Source: Microbacterium sp. SZ1 (GTDB lineage: Bacteria; Actinomycetota; Actinomycetes; Actinomycetales; Microbacteriaceae). From it: a DNA stretch of 64,000 nucleotides. The translations under genes and the position numbers were made by a program. Under the pieces are notes generated by a model. It made no database searches and was not told where the DNA came from. It saw only the letters and a program-made list of their open reading frames with translations. Below are positions 51,994-64,000 of the stretch, one piece after another; position 1 is the stretch's first letter; the number at the start of each line of letters is the position of its first letter. The stretch is from NCBI RefSeq assembly GCF_002362255.1, contig NZ_LPVV01000006.1, positions 62,001 through 126,000 of the forward strand. Direction: 5' to 3'.

Positions 51994-54900
51994 TCAGTTG
52001 TAGGTACCGGGGGTGATGTCGTCCGTCGAGAACGCGTCGAAGTCGACGTAGCCGAAGTCGCCGTCGGCGTACGCACCGTCGGATGCGAAGATCCGGTTCG
52101 GGTAGCGCTCGCTCTTGGCTTCCTCGGTGGCCTCGACCGTGACGTCGCGGTACTTCGAGAGACCGGTTCCGGCGGGGATGAGCTTACCGATGATGACGTT
52201 CTCCTTGAGACCGACCAGCGGGTCGCGCTTGCCCTCCATGGCGGCCTGCGTGAGCACGCGGGTCGTCTCCTGGAAGGATGCGGCCGACAGCCACGACTCG
52301 GTCGCGAGCGACGCCTTCGTGATACCCATCAGCTCCGGACGACCCGACGCGGGGCGCTTGCCCTCTGCCACGGCCTCGCGGTTGATCGACTGGTAGCGCT
52401 TGAGGTCGACCATCTCACCCGGCAGCAGGGTCGTGTCGGCGTGATCGACGACGGTGACCTTGCGGAGCATCTGACGGACGATGACCTCGATGTGCTTGTC
52501 GTGGATCGGCACACCCTGCGAGCGGTAGACGCCCTGGACGCCGCCGACGAGGTAACGCTGCACCTCGCGGGCACCCATGACGCGCATGACCTCCTTGGGG
52601 TCGAGCGTGCCGACCTGCAGGGGCTGACCGACCGTGACGTGCTGGCCGTCCTCTACGAGGAGGGTCGCACGCTTCAGCACCGGGTAGACGACGGGCTCGT
52701 CGCCGTTGTCGGGCGTCAGGATGACCTTCTTGGCCTTGTCGGTCTCGTCGATCGTGATGCGGCCGTCGGCCTCGGCGATCGGCGACGCACCCTTGGGGGT
52801 ACGAGCCTCGAAGAGCTCCTGCACACGCGGCAGACCCTGGGTGATGTCATCCGCCGATGCCGAACCACCGGTGTGGAACGTACGCATCGTCAGCTGGGTA
52901 CCGGGCTCACCGATCGACTGGGCCGCGATGATGCCGACGGCCTCGCCGATGTCGACGGTCTTGCCCGTCGCCAGCGAACGGCCGTAGCACTGTGCGCAGA
53001 CACCCACGGCGGAGTCGCAGGTCAGGACCGAGCGGACCTTGATGGTCTCGACACCGGCGGCGACCAGCTTGTCGATGAGCACGTCGCCCACGTCGTCACC
53101 GGCAGCGGCGAGGACCTCGCCCTTGCTGTCGACGACGTCGGACGCCAGGGTACGGGCGAACACCGAGTTCTCGACGTTCGCGTCGCGCACCAGCTCGCCC
53201 GCGGCGTTCGGAGCGGCGATCGGGAGCTCGAGGCCCTTCGACGTGCCGCAGTCCTCTTCGCGGATGATGACGTCCTGCGAGACGTCCACCAGACGACGGG
53301 TCAGGTAACCCGAGTCGGCGGTACGCAGAGCGGTGTCGGCGAGACCCTTACGGGTACCGTGCGTCGCGATGAAGTACTCCGCGACCGACAGACCCTCGCG
53401 GTACGAGGAGATGATCGGACGCGGGATGATCTCACCCTTGGGGTTGTTCACGAGACCACGCATACCGGCGATGTTCCGGATCTGCAGCCAGTTACCACGA
53501 GCACCCGACGACACCATGCGGTTGATGGTGTTGTCCTGCGGGAAGTGCGCCTTCATCGCAGCCTGGACCTCGTCGGTCGCCTCGGTCCAGATCTTGATGA
53601 GCTCCTGACGACGCTCGGCGTCGGTCGTGAGGCCCTTCTCGTACTGGGACTGGACCTTCGCGGCCTGCTTCTCGTAGCCGGCGACGATCTCCGCCTTGTT
53701 CGGCGGGGTGAGGATGTCGCTGAGCGCGACGGTCACACCCGAGCGCGTGGCCCAGTAGAAACCGGCGTCCTTGATGCGGTCCAGCGTCGCCGCCGTCTCG
53801 ACCTTGGGGTACTCCTCGGCCAGCTTGTTGACGATCTGCGACAGCTTGCCCTTGTCGGCCTGCTCGCGGACGAACGGGTAGCCCTTCGGCAGCGCGTCGT
53901 TGAAGATCGCCTGACCGAGCGATGCGTCGACCAGACCGTGCTTCTCGTAGCCCTCGGGAGCCTCGCCCTCGAGGAAGGCCAGACCCGGGATGCGGATGCG
54001 GACCTTCGCCTGCAGGTCGAGGGTGCCCTCGTCGTACGCCAGCTGCGCCTCGCCCACGGAGCCGAACGCGCGACCCTCACCGGCTGCGCCCTCCTTGACC
54101 GTGGTCAGGTGGTGCAGACCGATGATCATGTCCTGCGAAGGCAGGGTGACCGGACGGCCGTCGGACGGCTTCAGGATGTTGTTCGACGCGAGCATCAGCA
54201 CGCGGGCCTCGGCCTGAGCCTCGACCGACAGCGGCAGGTGCACGGCCATCTGGTCACCGTCGAAGTCGGCGTTGAACGCCGCGCAGACGAGCGGGTGCAG
54301 CTGGATGGCCTTGCCCTCGACGAGCTGCGGCTCGAACGCCTGGATGCCGAGACGGTGCAGGGTGGGTGCACGGTTCAGCAGCACGGGACGCTCGCGGATG
54401 ATCTCCTCGAGCACGTCCCAGACCTCGGGACGGGTGCGCTCGACGGCGCGCTTCGCGGCCTTGATGTTCTGCGAGTGACCGAGGTCGATCAGACGCTTGA
54501 TCACGAACGGCTTGAAGAGCTCGAGCGCCATCTGCTTGGGCAGACCGCACTGGTGCAGCTTCAGCTGCGGGCCGACGACGATGACCGAACGGCCGGAGTA
54601 GTCGACGCGCTTGCCGAGCAGGTTCTGACGGAAGCGACCCTGCTTGCCCTTCAGCATGTCGCTGAGGGACTTCAGGGCGCGGTTGCCGGTACCGGTGACG
54701 GGACGACCGCGGCGGCCGTTGTCGAACAGCGCGTCGACGGCCTCCTGCAGCATCCGCTTCTCGTTGTTGACGATGATCTCGGGGGCGCCGAGGTCGATCA
54801 GACGACGAAGACGGTTGTTGCGGTTGATCACACGACGGTAGAGGTCGTTCAGGTCGGAGGTCGCGAAGCGGCCACCGTCGAGCTGCACCATCGGGCGCAG

Positions 54901-55869
54901 CTCCGGCGGGATCACCGGCACGACGTCGAGGACCATGGCGGCCGGGCTCATGCCGGTCTCCAGGAACGAGTTGACGACCTTGAGGCGCTTGATCGCACGG
55001 ATCTTGCGCTGACCCTTGCCCTCGGAGATCTGCAGGTGCAGGCTCTCCGCCTCGGCGGCCAGGTCGAACGACTGCAGACGACGCTGGATCGACTCCGCGC
55101 CCATGTAGGCCTCGAAGTACTGACCGAAGCGGTCCTGCAGCTCGTGGAAGACGTCGTCCTCGGGGCGGAGTGCGCCGACCTCGAGCGTGCGGAAGTCCTC
55201 CCACACGCGCTCGAGCTTGGCGATCGCCTCGTCGGCACCCTTGCGGATGAGCGACATCTCCTTCTCGGCGGCGTCCTTGACCTTCTTCTTCTGGTCGGCC
55301 TTGGCACCCTCCGCCTCGAGAGCGGCGAGCTCCTCCTCCAGCTTGGCCAGGCGCTCCGCGATCTTCGAGTCGCGGCGGTCGCCGAGCGTCTTCAGCTCGA
55401 GACGGATGTTGTTCTCCTGCGTGCCCAGGTCGCGGTGACGAGCTTCCTCGTCGACCGAGATGACCATGTAAGCGGCGAAGTAGATGACCTTCTCGAGGTC
55501 CTTCGGCGCCATGTCGAGCAGGTAGCCGAGGCGCGAGGGCACGCCCTTGAAGTACCAGATGTGGGTGACGGGTGCGGCGAGCTCGATGTGGCCCATGCGC
55601 TCACGACGGACGGAGGACTTGGTGACCTCCACGCCGCAGCGCTCGCAGACGATGCCCTTGAAGCGGACGCGCTTGTACTTTCCACAGGCGCACTCCCAGT
55701 CGCGGGAGGGGCCGAAGATCTGCTCCCCGAAGAGGCCGTCCTTCTCCGGCTTCAGGGTGCGGTAGTTGATGGTCTCAGGCTTCTTGACCTCGCCGTACGA
55801 CCACGCGCGGATGTGGTCAGCGGTGGCCAGGCCGATGCGAAGCTCATCGAAGGTTGTTGCGTCGAGCAC
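51994..55869 (-). CDS. rpoC: RNA polymerase beta' subunit
   Basis: 1291 aa, the usual actinobacterial length. N-terminal zinc site C60-x-C62 and C75-x2-C78 ([22 protein letters not shown]). The catalytic Mg loop reads [16 protein letters not shown]. Second zinc cluster CGTSKG...[13 protein letters not shown], then [28 protein letters not shown]. 83 bp after rpoB in one transcript. Confidence 0.98.
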   Translation of the reverse strand: MLDATTFDELRIGLATADHIRAWSYGEVKKPETINYRTLKPEKDGLFGEQIFGPSRDWECACGKYKRVRFKGIVCERCGVEVTKSSVRRERMGHIELAAPVTHIWYFKGVPSRLGYLLDMAPKDLEKVIYFAAYMVISVDEEARHRDLGTQENNIRLELKTLGDRRDSKIAERLAKLEEELAALEAEGAKADQKKKVKDAAEKEMSLIRKGADEAIAKLERVWEDFRTLEVGALRPEDDVFHELQDRFGQYFEAYMGAESIQRRLQSFDLAAEAESLHLQISEGKGQRKIRAIKRLKVVNSFLETGMSPAAMVLDVVPVIPPELRPMVQLDGGRFATSDLNDLYRRVINRNNRLRRLIDLGAPEIIVNNEKRMLQEAVDALFDNGRRGRPVTGTGNRALKSLSDMLKGKQGRFRQNLLGKRVDYSGRSVIVVGPQLKLHQCGLPKQMALELFKPFVIKRLIDLGHSQNIKAAKRAVERTRPEVWDVLEEIIRERPVLLNRAPTLHRLGIQAFEPQLVEGKAIQLHPLVCAAFNADFDGDQMAVHLPLSVEAQAEARVLMLASNNILKPSDGRPVTLPSQDMIIGLHHLTTVKEGAAGEGRAFGSVGEAQLAYDEGTLDLQAKVRIRIPGLAFLEGEAPEGYEKHGLVDASLGQAIFNDALPKGYPFVREQADKGKLSQIVNKLAEEYPKVETAATLDRIKDAGFYWATRSGVTVALSDILTPPNKAEIVAGYEKQAAKVQSQYEKGLTTDAERRQELIKIWTEATDEVQAAMKAHFPQDNTINRMVSSGARGNWLQIRNIAGMRGLVNNPKGEIIPRPIISSYREGLSVAEYFIATHGTRKGLADTALRTADSGYLTRRLVDVSQDVIIREEDCGTSKGLELPIAAPNAAGELVRDANVENSVFARTLASDVVDSKGEVLAAAGDDVGDVLIDKLVAAGVETIKVRSVLTCDSAVGVCAQCYGRSLATGKTVDIGEAVGIIAAQSIGEPGTQLTMRTFHTGGSASADDITQGLPRVQELFEARTPKGASPIAEADGRITIDETDKAKKVILTPDNGDEPVVYPVLKRATLLVEDGQHVTVGQPLQVGTLDPKEVMRVMGAREVQRYLVGGVQGVYRSQGVPIHDKHIEVIVRQMLRKVTVVDHADTTLLPGEMVDLKRYQSINREAVAEGKRPASGRPELMGITKASLATESWLSAASFQETTRVLTQAAMEGKRDPLVGLKENVIIGKLIPAGTGLSKYRDVTVEATEEAKSERYPNRIFASDGAYADGDFGYVDFDAFSTDDITPGTYN

Positions 55870-55952
55870 TAGTTCTCCTGTGTCGGAATTCTTTTGAGAA
55901 ATCGGGCTTCGGCGGGCTCAGCGGCGATGCGGCGCTGAGCCCGTCGAGGCGT

Positions 55953-59453
<3,501 letters not shown>

Positions 59454-59579
59454 GGGAATAACCTCCGTGAGCCCCGCAGGGCTTCTCGATTCCTTTGTCG
59501 TCAGGTGGAGTTGCGCGCTCAGAAGCTCAACGGATGCCGACCACCATATGAGGGCACGGAGAAGCGAGCGCAACTACCA

Positions 59580-59608
59580 ACTATAGACGCGATTGTGCGA
59601 CATGGCAA
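59580..59608 (-). promoter_or_regulatory. rpoBC promoter
   Basis: Minus strand TTGCCA (59603-59608), 17-bp spacer, TATAGT (59580-59585), near-consensus sigma-70 type. Leader about 120 nt to the TTG start. Confidence 0.72.
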
Positions 59609-59627
59609 GCTCAATCCTTGACCAATT

Positions 59628-59653
59628 CCGGATGCTGCGGTAAAAGCATCCGG
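59628..59653 (-). terminator. Hairpin after peptide ABC operon
   Basis: 9-bp stem CCGGATGCT/AGCATCCGG, minus-strand loop TTTACCGC, 21 bp past the stop at 59674 and just upstream of the rpoB promoter. Confidence 0.6.
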
Positions 59654-59673
59654 AACCGGTCAGGATGAGCCCG

Positions 59674-61386
59674 TCAGGACGCGATGTTGAGCTCGTTCCC
59701 CGGGATCGAGGCGAGGAGACGCCGCGTGTACGGGTCACGTGGGTTCGTGAAGATCTCCTCCGAGGAGGCGGCCTCCACGAGCACTCCGTCCTTCATCACG
59801 CACACGTAGTCACTGATCAGCCGCACCACAGCGAGGTCGTGCGAGATGAACAGGTAGCTCAGGCCGTACTCGCGCTGCAGGTCGCCGAGCAGCGTGAGGA
59901 TCTGGTCCTGCACCAGCACGTCGAGCGCCGACACCGGCTCGTCGCAGACGATCAGGTCGGGCGACAGAGCGAGCGCCCTGGCGATCGCGACGCGCTGGCG
60001 CTGCCCGCCGGACAGCTCCGAGGGGTAGCGCGTGAGCATCGACTGCGGCAGCGCCACGTCGTCGAGCAGCTGTCGCACGCGCTTGCGGCGGTCCGCTCCG
60101 CTCCCCCGCTTGTAGAAGTCCAGCGGTTCGGAGATGAGGCGCTCGATCGTGAACATCGGGTTCAGGCTCGAGTACGGATCCTGGAAGATCGGCTGCACCC
60201 GCTGGCGGAAGTCCCTCGTCTCCGCTCGGCTGAGCGACGACACGTCCTTGCCCTCGAAGCGGATGAGGCCGCTCGTCGGCTCGATGATCTTCAGCAGCAT
60301 CCGCGCGGTCGTCGTCTTGCCCGACCCCGACTCCCCCACGATCGCCACCGTCTCACCGCGCGGGATCGCGAGCGACACGTCGTTCACCGCGACGAAGTCG
60401 TCCTTCTGCCCGCGAACCGGGTACACCTTGGTGAGGTTCTCGATCTCGACGATGTTGTCGGCGGGGCGCTGCGCCGCGGCATCCTCGCTCGCTTCGCCCT
60501 CGTCGGCGGCGCGGTCCTCGACCCGGAACGCCTCGGGCCGCAGCCGTGCGGCGGCGACGGACGGCGCCGCCTTGACGAGCGACTGGGTGTACGGATGCTG
60601 CGGAGCCTCGAGGATCTGCCGGGCCGGCCCCTGCTCCACCACGCGACCGCGGTGCATCACGACGACGCGCTCCGCGCGCTCCGCCGCCAGGCCGAGGTCG
60701 TGCGTGATGAGCAGCACGGCGGTGCCGAGCTCGCGGGTCATCGCACCGATCTGGTCGAGGATCGTCTGCTGCACGGTGACGTCGAGCGCACTGGTCGGCT
60801 CGTCGGCGATGAGCAGACGCGGCTTGCAGGCCAGACCGATCGCGATGAGCGCTCGCTGCCGCATGCCGCCCGAGAACTCGTGCGGGTACTGCTTGGCCCG
60901 GCGCTCGGGGTCGGGCAGCCCGGCGGCGCTCAGCGCCTCGACCACCTTCTCCTGCACGTTCTGCCGGGTGGCGAGCCCGTGTGCGAGCAGCGTCTCGGCG
61001 ACCTGCGTGCCGATCTTCGCCACCGGGTTGAGGTTCGACATCGGGTCCTGCGGGACCATGCCGATGTCGCGACCACGGATCATCCGCAGCTCGTTCTCGG
61101 AGGCATGCGCGATCTCGCGGCCGTCAAGGCGGATGCTGCCGGCGGCCACGCGACCTCCGCCGGCGAGCAGGCCGATGATCGCCATGGCGGTCGTCGACTT
61201 CCCCGACCCCGACTCGCCGACGATCGCGACGGTCTCGCCCGGTGCGATCTCGAGATCCACCCCCTCGACGGCGTGCACGACGCCGTCCATGGTGGCGAAG
61301 TCGACGGCGAGCCCCTCGACCGACAGCAGCGGAGCGCTCGGCATCCGATTCTCCTTGTTCTGTTCCATGACGCCTTCGTCGTTCAT
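59674..61386 (-). CDS. Peptide/nickel ABC transporter ATPase, two nucleotide-binding domains fused
   Basis: 570 aa; equals DppD plus DppF in one chain. First domain ~20-270: Walker A GESGSGKST, signature SGGMRQR, Walker B RLLIADEPTSALD. Second domain ~315-570: GESGSGKTT, SGGQRQR, DLIVCDEPVSALD. Each is followed by the oligopeptide-type HPYTQSL / DPYTRRLL motif. ATG 61386 overlaps the permease stop (ATGA); an internal ATG at 61344 with AAGGAG six bases upstream is an alternative. Confidence 0.94.
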   Translation of the reverse strand: MNDEGVMEQNKENRMPSAPLLSVEGLAVDFATMDGVVHAVEGVDLEIAPGETVAIVGESGSGKSTTAMAIIGLLAGGGRVAAGSIRLDGREIAHASENELRMIRGRDIGMVPQDPMSNLNPVAKIGTQVAETLLAHGLATRQNVQEKVVEALSAAGLPDPERRAKQYPHEFSGGMRQRALIAIGLACKPRLLIADEPTSALDVTVQQTILDQIGAMTRELGTAVLLITHDLGLAAERAERVVVMHRGRVVEQGPARQILEAPQHPYTQSLVKAAPSVAAARLRPEAFRVEDRAADEGEASEDAAAQRPADNIVEIENLTKVYPVRGQKDDFVAVNDVSLAIPRGETVAIVGESGSGKTTTARMLLKIIEPTSGLIRFEGKDVSSLSRAETRDFRQRVQPIFQDPYSSLNPMFTIERLISEPLDFYKRGSGADRRKRVRQLLDDVALPQSMLTRYPSELSGGQRQRVAIARALALSPDLIVCDEPVSALDVLVQDQILTLLGDLQREYGLSYLFISHDLAVVRLISDYVCVMKDGVLVEAASSEEIFTNPRDPYTRRLLASIPGNELNIAS

Positions 61387-62348
61387 CGCGCCCTCGTCCT
61401 CGGGTCCATCGCCTCACGCAGCGCTTCACCGAACAGGGTGAAGCCGAGCGCGGTGACCGCGATGCAGATGCCGGGGAGGAACGCCAGCCACGGGGCGATC
61501 GCCAGCTCGTCCTGCGCGTAGGTGAGCATCCGGCCCCATTCCGCGGTCTCGGGGCGTCCGCCGCCGAGTCCGAGGAACGACAGCGCGGCGGCGTCGATCA
61601 CGGCGGTCGCGAGCGTCAGGGTTCCCTGCACGATCACCGGTCCGATCGCGTTGGGCAGCACGTGCGACATCGTGATGCGGCCACGGCCGAGGCCCAGGGT
61701 CTGCGCCGACAGCACGTAGTCGCTCGACCGCTGCTGGAGCATCGAGGCGCGCAGCAGGCGGGCGAAGATCGGCACCTGCGATGCTCCGATCGCGATCATG
61801 ACCGCGAACGGCGTCTGCCCGAGGATCGCCGCGATCGACACGGCGAGCAGCAGGTTCGGCACCGACAGGATGATATCGACGACGCGCATGATGATCGTGT
61901 CGACCCAGCCGCCGAACGTGCCGGCGATGAGTCCGAGCAGCATGCCGCCGACGAGACCCAGTGCGGTCGAGACCACACCGACGAGCAGCGAGGCCTGCGC
62001 ACCCCAGATGAGCTTCGACAGCACGTCACCGCCGAAGCGGTCGAGCCCGAGCGGGAACTCCGGCAGCTCGCCCGGTCCCGGGATGTACGTGGGGGTGATG
62101 TTCTTCGCGCCGGGCAGCGCCGTCTCCGGGTACGGAGCCAGCACGGGTGCGAGAGCCGCGACGAGGACGAACGCGAGCACGATGGCCGCGCCGATCCACG
62201 CCGTCGGGTTGCGACGCAGGCGACGGAAGACGTCGCGCCAGAAGCCGCCGGGGCCCTCCTTGAGAGCGGTCTGCGCGACGGCGACGGTGTCGACGACCTC
62301 GCCGCCGGCGGCCGATGGGCCCTGGGCGGGCGGGAGCGAGATGCTCAT
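61383..62348 (-). CDS. Peptide ABC transporter permease, DppC type
   Basis: 321 aa, cytoplasmic head then six TM segments. LGLDRFGGDVLSKLIWGAQASLLVG is the DppC N-domain signature; EAA-like loop DYVLSAQTLGLGRGRITMSHVLPNAIGPV. GAGGAGG precedes the ATG. Confidence 0.94.
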   Translation of the reverse strand: MSISLPPAQGPSAAGGEVVDTVAVAQTALKEGPGGFWRDVFRRLRRNPTAWIGAAIVLAFVLVAALAPVLAPYPETALPGAKNITPTYIPGPGELPEFPLGLDRFGGDVLSKLIWGAQASLLVGVVSTALGLVGGMLLGLIAGTFGGWVDTIIMRVVDIILSVPNLLLAVSIAAILGQTPFAVMIAIGASQVPIFARLLRASMLQQRSSDYVLSAQTLGLGRGRITMSHVLPNAIGPVIVQGTLTLATAVIDAAALSFLGLGGGRPETAEWGRMLTYAQDELAIAPWLAFLPGICIAVTALGFTLFGEALREAMDPRTRAR

Positions 62349-62394
62349 GACACCGCCTCCTCTCCGTGGGTGTTCGGGTGGGACATGCCGATCA

Positions 62395-63399
62395 TCACTG
62401 CACCCGCACTCTCGGATCGATCAGGCTGTACGACACGTCGACCGCGAGGTTGATGAGGGCGTACGCGATGGCGATGAAGATGATGAACCCCTGCAGCACC
62501 GGGAAGTCCCTCGTGAAGATCGCCTTCGCCAGGAACGAGCCGATACCCGGGAACGCGAAGACGGTCTCGGTGAGAACCGCTCCCGAGATCAGCAGGCCCG
62601 TCTGCAGGCCGATTGTGGTGACCACGGGCAGCATCGCGTTGCGGAGGATGAACCGGTTGCGCAGAGTCGTCGACCCCACGCCCTTCGCGCGGCCCGTGCG
62701 CACGAAGTCGGCGTTCTGCACCTCGAGCACACTGGCGCGCGTGATGCGCACGATGATCGCGAGCGGGATGGTCCCCAGCGCGAGCGCGGGGAGGATCAGA
62801 TGCAGGATGGCGTCCCACGACGCGTCGAACTCGCCGGTGATGATGCCGTCCCACACGTAGAACCCGGTGACGTGGGTCGCGTCTATGCGGGGGTCCTGCC
62901 GGCCGTCTGACGGCAGCCAGCCGAGCTGCACCGCGAACACGTACTTGAGGATGAACGCGAGGAAGAACACCGGGATGGTGATGCCGACGAGGCTCAGCAC
63001 CACCGACGCGTGGTCGGTGAACTTGCCGTGGCGGCGGGCGGCCCAGTATCCGAGCGGGATGCCGACGCCCACCGCGAAGATGAGAGCCGTGACGCTCAGC
63101 TCGATCGTCGCGGGGAACCGCCGGAAGAACTCCTCCATGACGGGCCGGTTCGTCTGGATCGACGTGCCGAAGTCCCCCTGCACGAGACGGGACACCCAGA
63201 CGAAGTACTGCTCGAGGATCGGTCTGTCGAATCCGTAGAGCTTGTTGACCCGCTCGATGGCCTCGGGGGTCGCCTTCTCGCCGAGAAGCGCGACGGCCGG
63301 GCCGCCGGGCAGGGCCCTGACCCAGGCGAACAGCAGGATGCTGAGGCCGATCAGGGTGGGGATGAGGAACAGCAGTCGCCTGCCGATGGTGCGCAGCAC
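62395..63399 (-). CDS. Peptide ABC transporter permease, DppB type
   Basis: 334 aa, six TM segments. MLRTIGRRLLFLIPTLIGLSILLF and LGEKATPEAIERVNKLYGFDRPILEQY are typical DppB; EAA-like loop DFVRTGRAKGVGSTTLRNRFILRNAMLPVVT. GTG start with AGGAG six bases upstream. Confidence 0.94.
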   Translation of the reverse strand: MLRTIGRRLLFLIPTLIGLSILLFAWVRALPGGPAVALLGEKATPEAIERVNKLYGFDRPILEQYFVWVSRLVQGDFGTSIQTNRPVMEEFFRRFPATIELSVTALIFAVGVGIPLGYWAARRHGKFTDHASVVLSLVGITIPVFFLAFILKYVFAVQLGWLPSDGRQDPRIDATHVTGFYVWDGIITGEFDASWDAILHLILPALALGTIPLAIIVRITRASVLEVQNADFVRTGRAKGVGSTTLRNRFILRNAMLPVVTTIGLQTGLLISGAVLTETVFAFPGIGSFLAKAIFTRDFPVLQGFIIFIAIAYALINLAVDVSYSLIDPRVRVQ

Positions 63400-63427
63400 G
63401 AAGAACTCCTATCACTCGGTCGGCGTC

Positions 63428-63518
63428 CCGGTCGTCGAGCGAGGAACGGAGTGACGAGACGAAACGCGTTCCTTCGCGGAATACGCGTTTCGTCTCGCTC
63501 CGCTCGCTCGACGACCGG
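63428..63518. repeat. Long palindromic hairpin between binding-protein and permease genes
   Basis: Left arm 63428-63469 and right arm 63483-63518 pair over 36 bp, except for two 3-base insertions (GAA, TGA) in the left arm; the loop is 13 nt. Core words CGTCGAGCGAG and GAGACGAAACGCGT. It lies inside the operon, so it would fold in the mRNA between the binding-protein and permease genes. Looks like a dispersed intergenic repeat type. Confidence 0.8.
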
Positions 63519-63547
63519 TGCGACGACCGGTTGGCGGCGTCAGCCCG

Positions 63548-64000
63548 TTACTTGGTGAGGACGATGTCCGTGAAGACCTCGTCGTTCACCGGGCTGGCCG
63601 GGTAGCTCTTCACACGCGGGTCGAACGCGAGCGTCGGTGCCGGGTGCGCGAGCGGCACACCCGGGATGAACTGCGCCACCATCTCGTTGATGTCCTCGTA
63701 CAGCGCAGTCTGCTCGTCGAGGTTGGCGACACCGCGCGCCTCGGTGAGCTTCTGGAACAGCTCGGGGTTGTCGAAGCCCCACTCCGAGCTCTGCTGCCCG
63801 AAGAACACGCCGACGAAGTTGTCGGTGTCGTTGTAGTCGCCGGTCCAGCCGAGCAGGTGGATGCCGTGGTCGGACGTACCGGTGGTGCGGTCGAGGTACT
63901 CGACCCACTCCTCCGAGACGGGCGTGGTCTGCACGCCGACCTCGGAGAGCTGCGACGACAGCACCGTGAAGATCTGCTCGGGGTCCGGCATGTACGGGCG
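63548..64000 (-). CDS. Peptide ABC transporter substrate-binding protein (C-terminal part)
   Basis: Open to the window edge, so at least 150 residues are visible and the N-terminus with signal peptide is missing. Family 5 features: YMPDPEQIFTVLSSQLSEVGVQTTPVSEEWVEYLD, HGIHLLGWTGDYNDTDNFVGVFF and AQFIPGVPLAHP. First gene of the leftward importer operon. Confidence 0.88.
   Translation of the reverse strand, partial: RPYMPDPEQIFTVLSSQLSEVGVQTTPVSEEWVEYLDRTTGTSDHGIHLLGWTGDYNDTDNFVGVFFGQQSSEWGFDNPELFQKLTEARGVANLDEQTALYEDINEMVAQFIPGVPLAHPAPTLAFDPRVKSYPASPVNDEVFTDIVLTK

Noticed and set aside
52441..55872. A 1,143-codon open frame antisense to almost all of rpoC, and a 717-codon one antisense to rpoB (57468-59621)
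   Set aside because: In ~69% GC DNA with GC-rich third positions the antisense frame rarely meets stops. The translations are Asp/Arg/Leu-rich with no fold or motif, and rpoC and rpoB themselves are fully conserved.

Overview
The window is 64 kb of high-GC (roughly 69%) actinobacterial chromosome. Protein sequences, gene order (acpS-alr-tsaE-tsaB-rimI-tsaD; rplM-rpsI-glmM; rpoB-rpoC), LAxTG-type wall-sorting signals and many leaderless -10 promoters fit Microbacteriaceae, most likely Microbacterium. The genus is inferred, not proven. I see no prophage, CRISPR array, rRNA operon or complete IS element. Almost everything looks chromosomal and vertically inherited. The clearest accessory piece is a DUF559 nuclease-like gene between two copies of a large palindrome (6.9-8.0 kb).

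Layout. 0-6.8 kb: an eight-gene leftward operon from acpS and alr through the t6A tRNA-modification genes (tsaE, tsaB, rimI, tsaD) to two membrane proteins, nearly all joined by 4-bp start/stop overlaps. 8-16.3 kb: glmS, coaA, a Ppx/GppA protein, a wall-anchored metalloprotease, glmM, rpsI and rplM. 16.5-22.4 kb: a nuclease-family protein, truA, an APC permease and a divergent HxlR/quinone-oxidoreductase pair. 22.5-24.3 kb: an ECF-type sigma factor with two Asp23-like proteins. 24.3-29.5 kb: TetR-MFS exporter, SDR/MarR pair and dinB. 29.6-37.8 kb: a wall-anchored nuclease-family protein, tRNA-Met, tRNA-Thr, an M23 peptidase, IMPase, a crotonase-family protein and an FBP-domain protein. 37-39.8 kb: gluconate regulator, permease and kinase. 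39.8-46.3 kb: a probable muropeptide or amino-sugar locus (NamZ-like, MurR-like, ABC importer, beta-lactamase-like hydrolase). 46.4-50 kb: CsbD, a five-gene Asp23/AmaP operon and two paralogous small membrane proteins. 50-52 kb: tRNA-Tyr, a PfkB kinase and a lipoprotein. 52-59.6 kb: rpoB-rpoC. 59.7-64 kb: a peptide ABC importer cut by the window edge.

Main system-level observations. (1) The sigma-factor gene and the distant Asp23 operon share one two-box upstream motif, CTTTGTGACG-N14-TGCGTC. This suggests an autoregulated envelope-stress regulon built on Asp23 proteins. (2) At least a dozen genes carry a -10 hexamer 6-7 nt (8 nt in one case) before the start codon, meaning leaderless mRNAs; this also fixes some starts, such as truA. 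(3) The 39.8-46.3 kb locus looks like the Bacillus MurNAc-catabolic operon with an ABC importer replacing the PTS and with a NamZ that lacks a visible signal peptide. (4) RpoB has Asn in place of His at the rifampicin-contact position 526 (E. coli numbering). (5) The word GGATGCC/GGCATCC is strongly over-represented.
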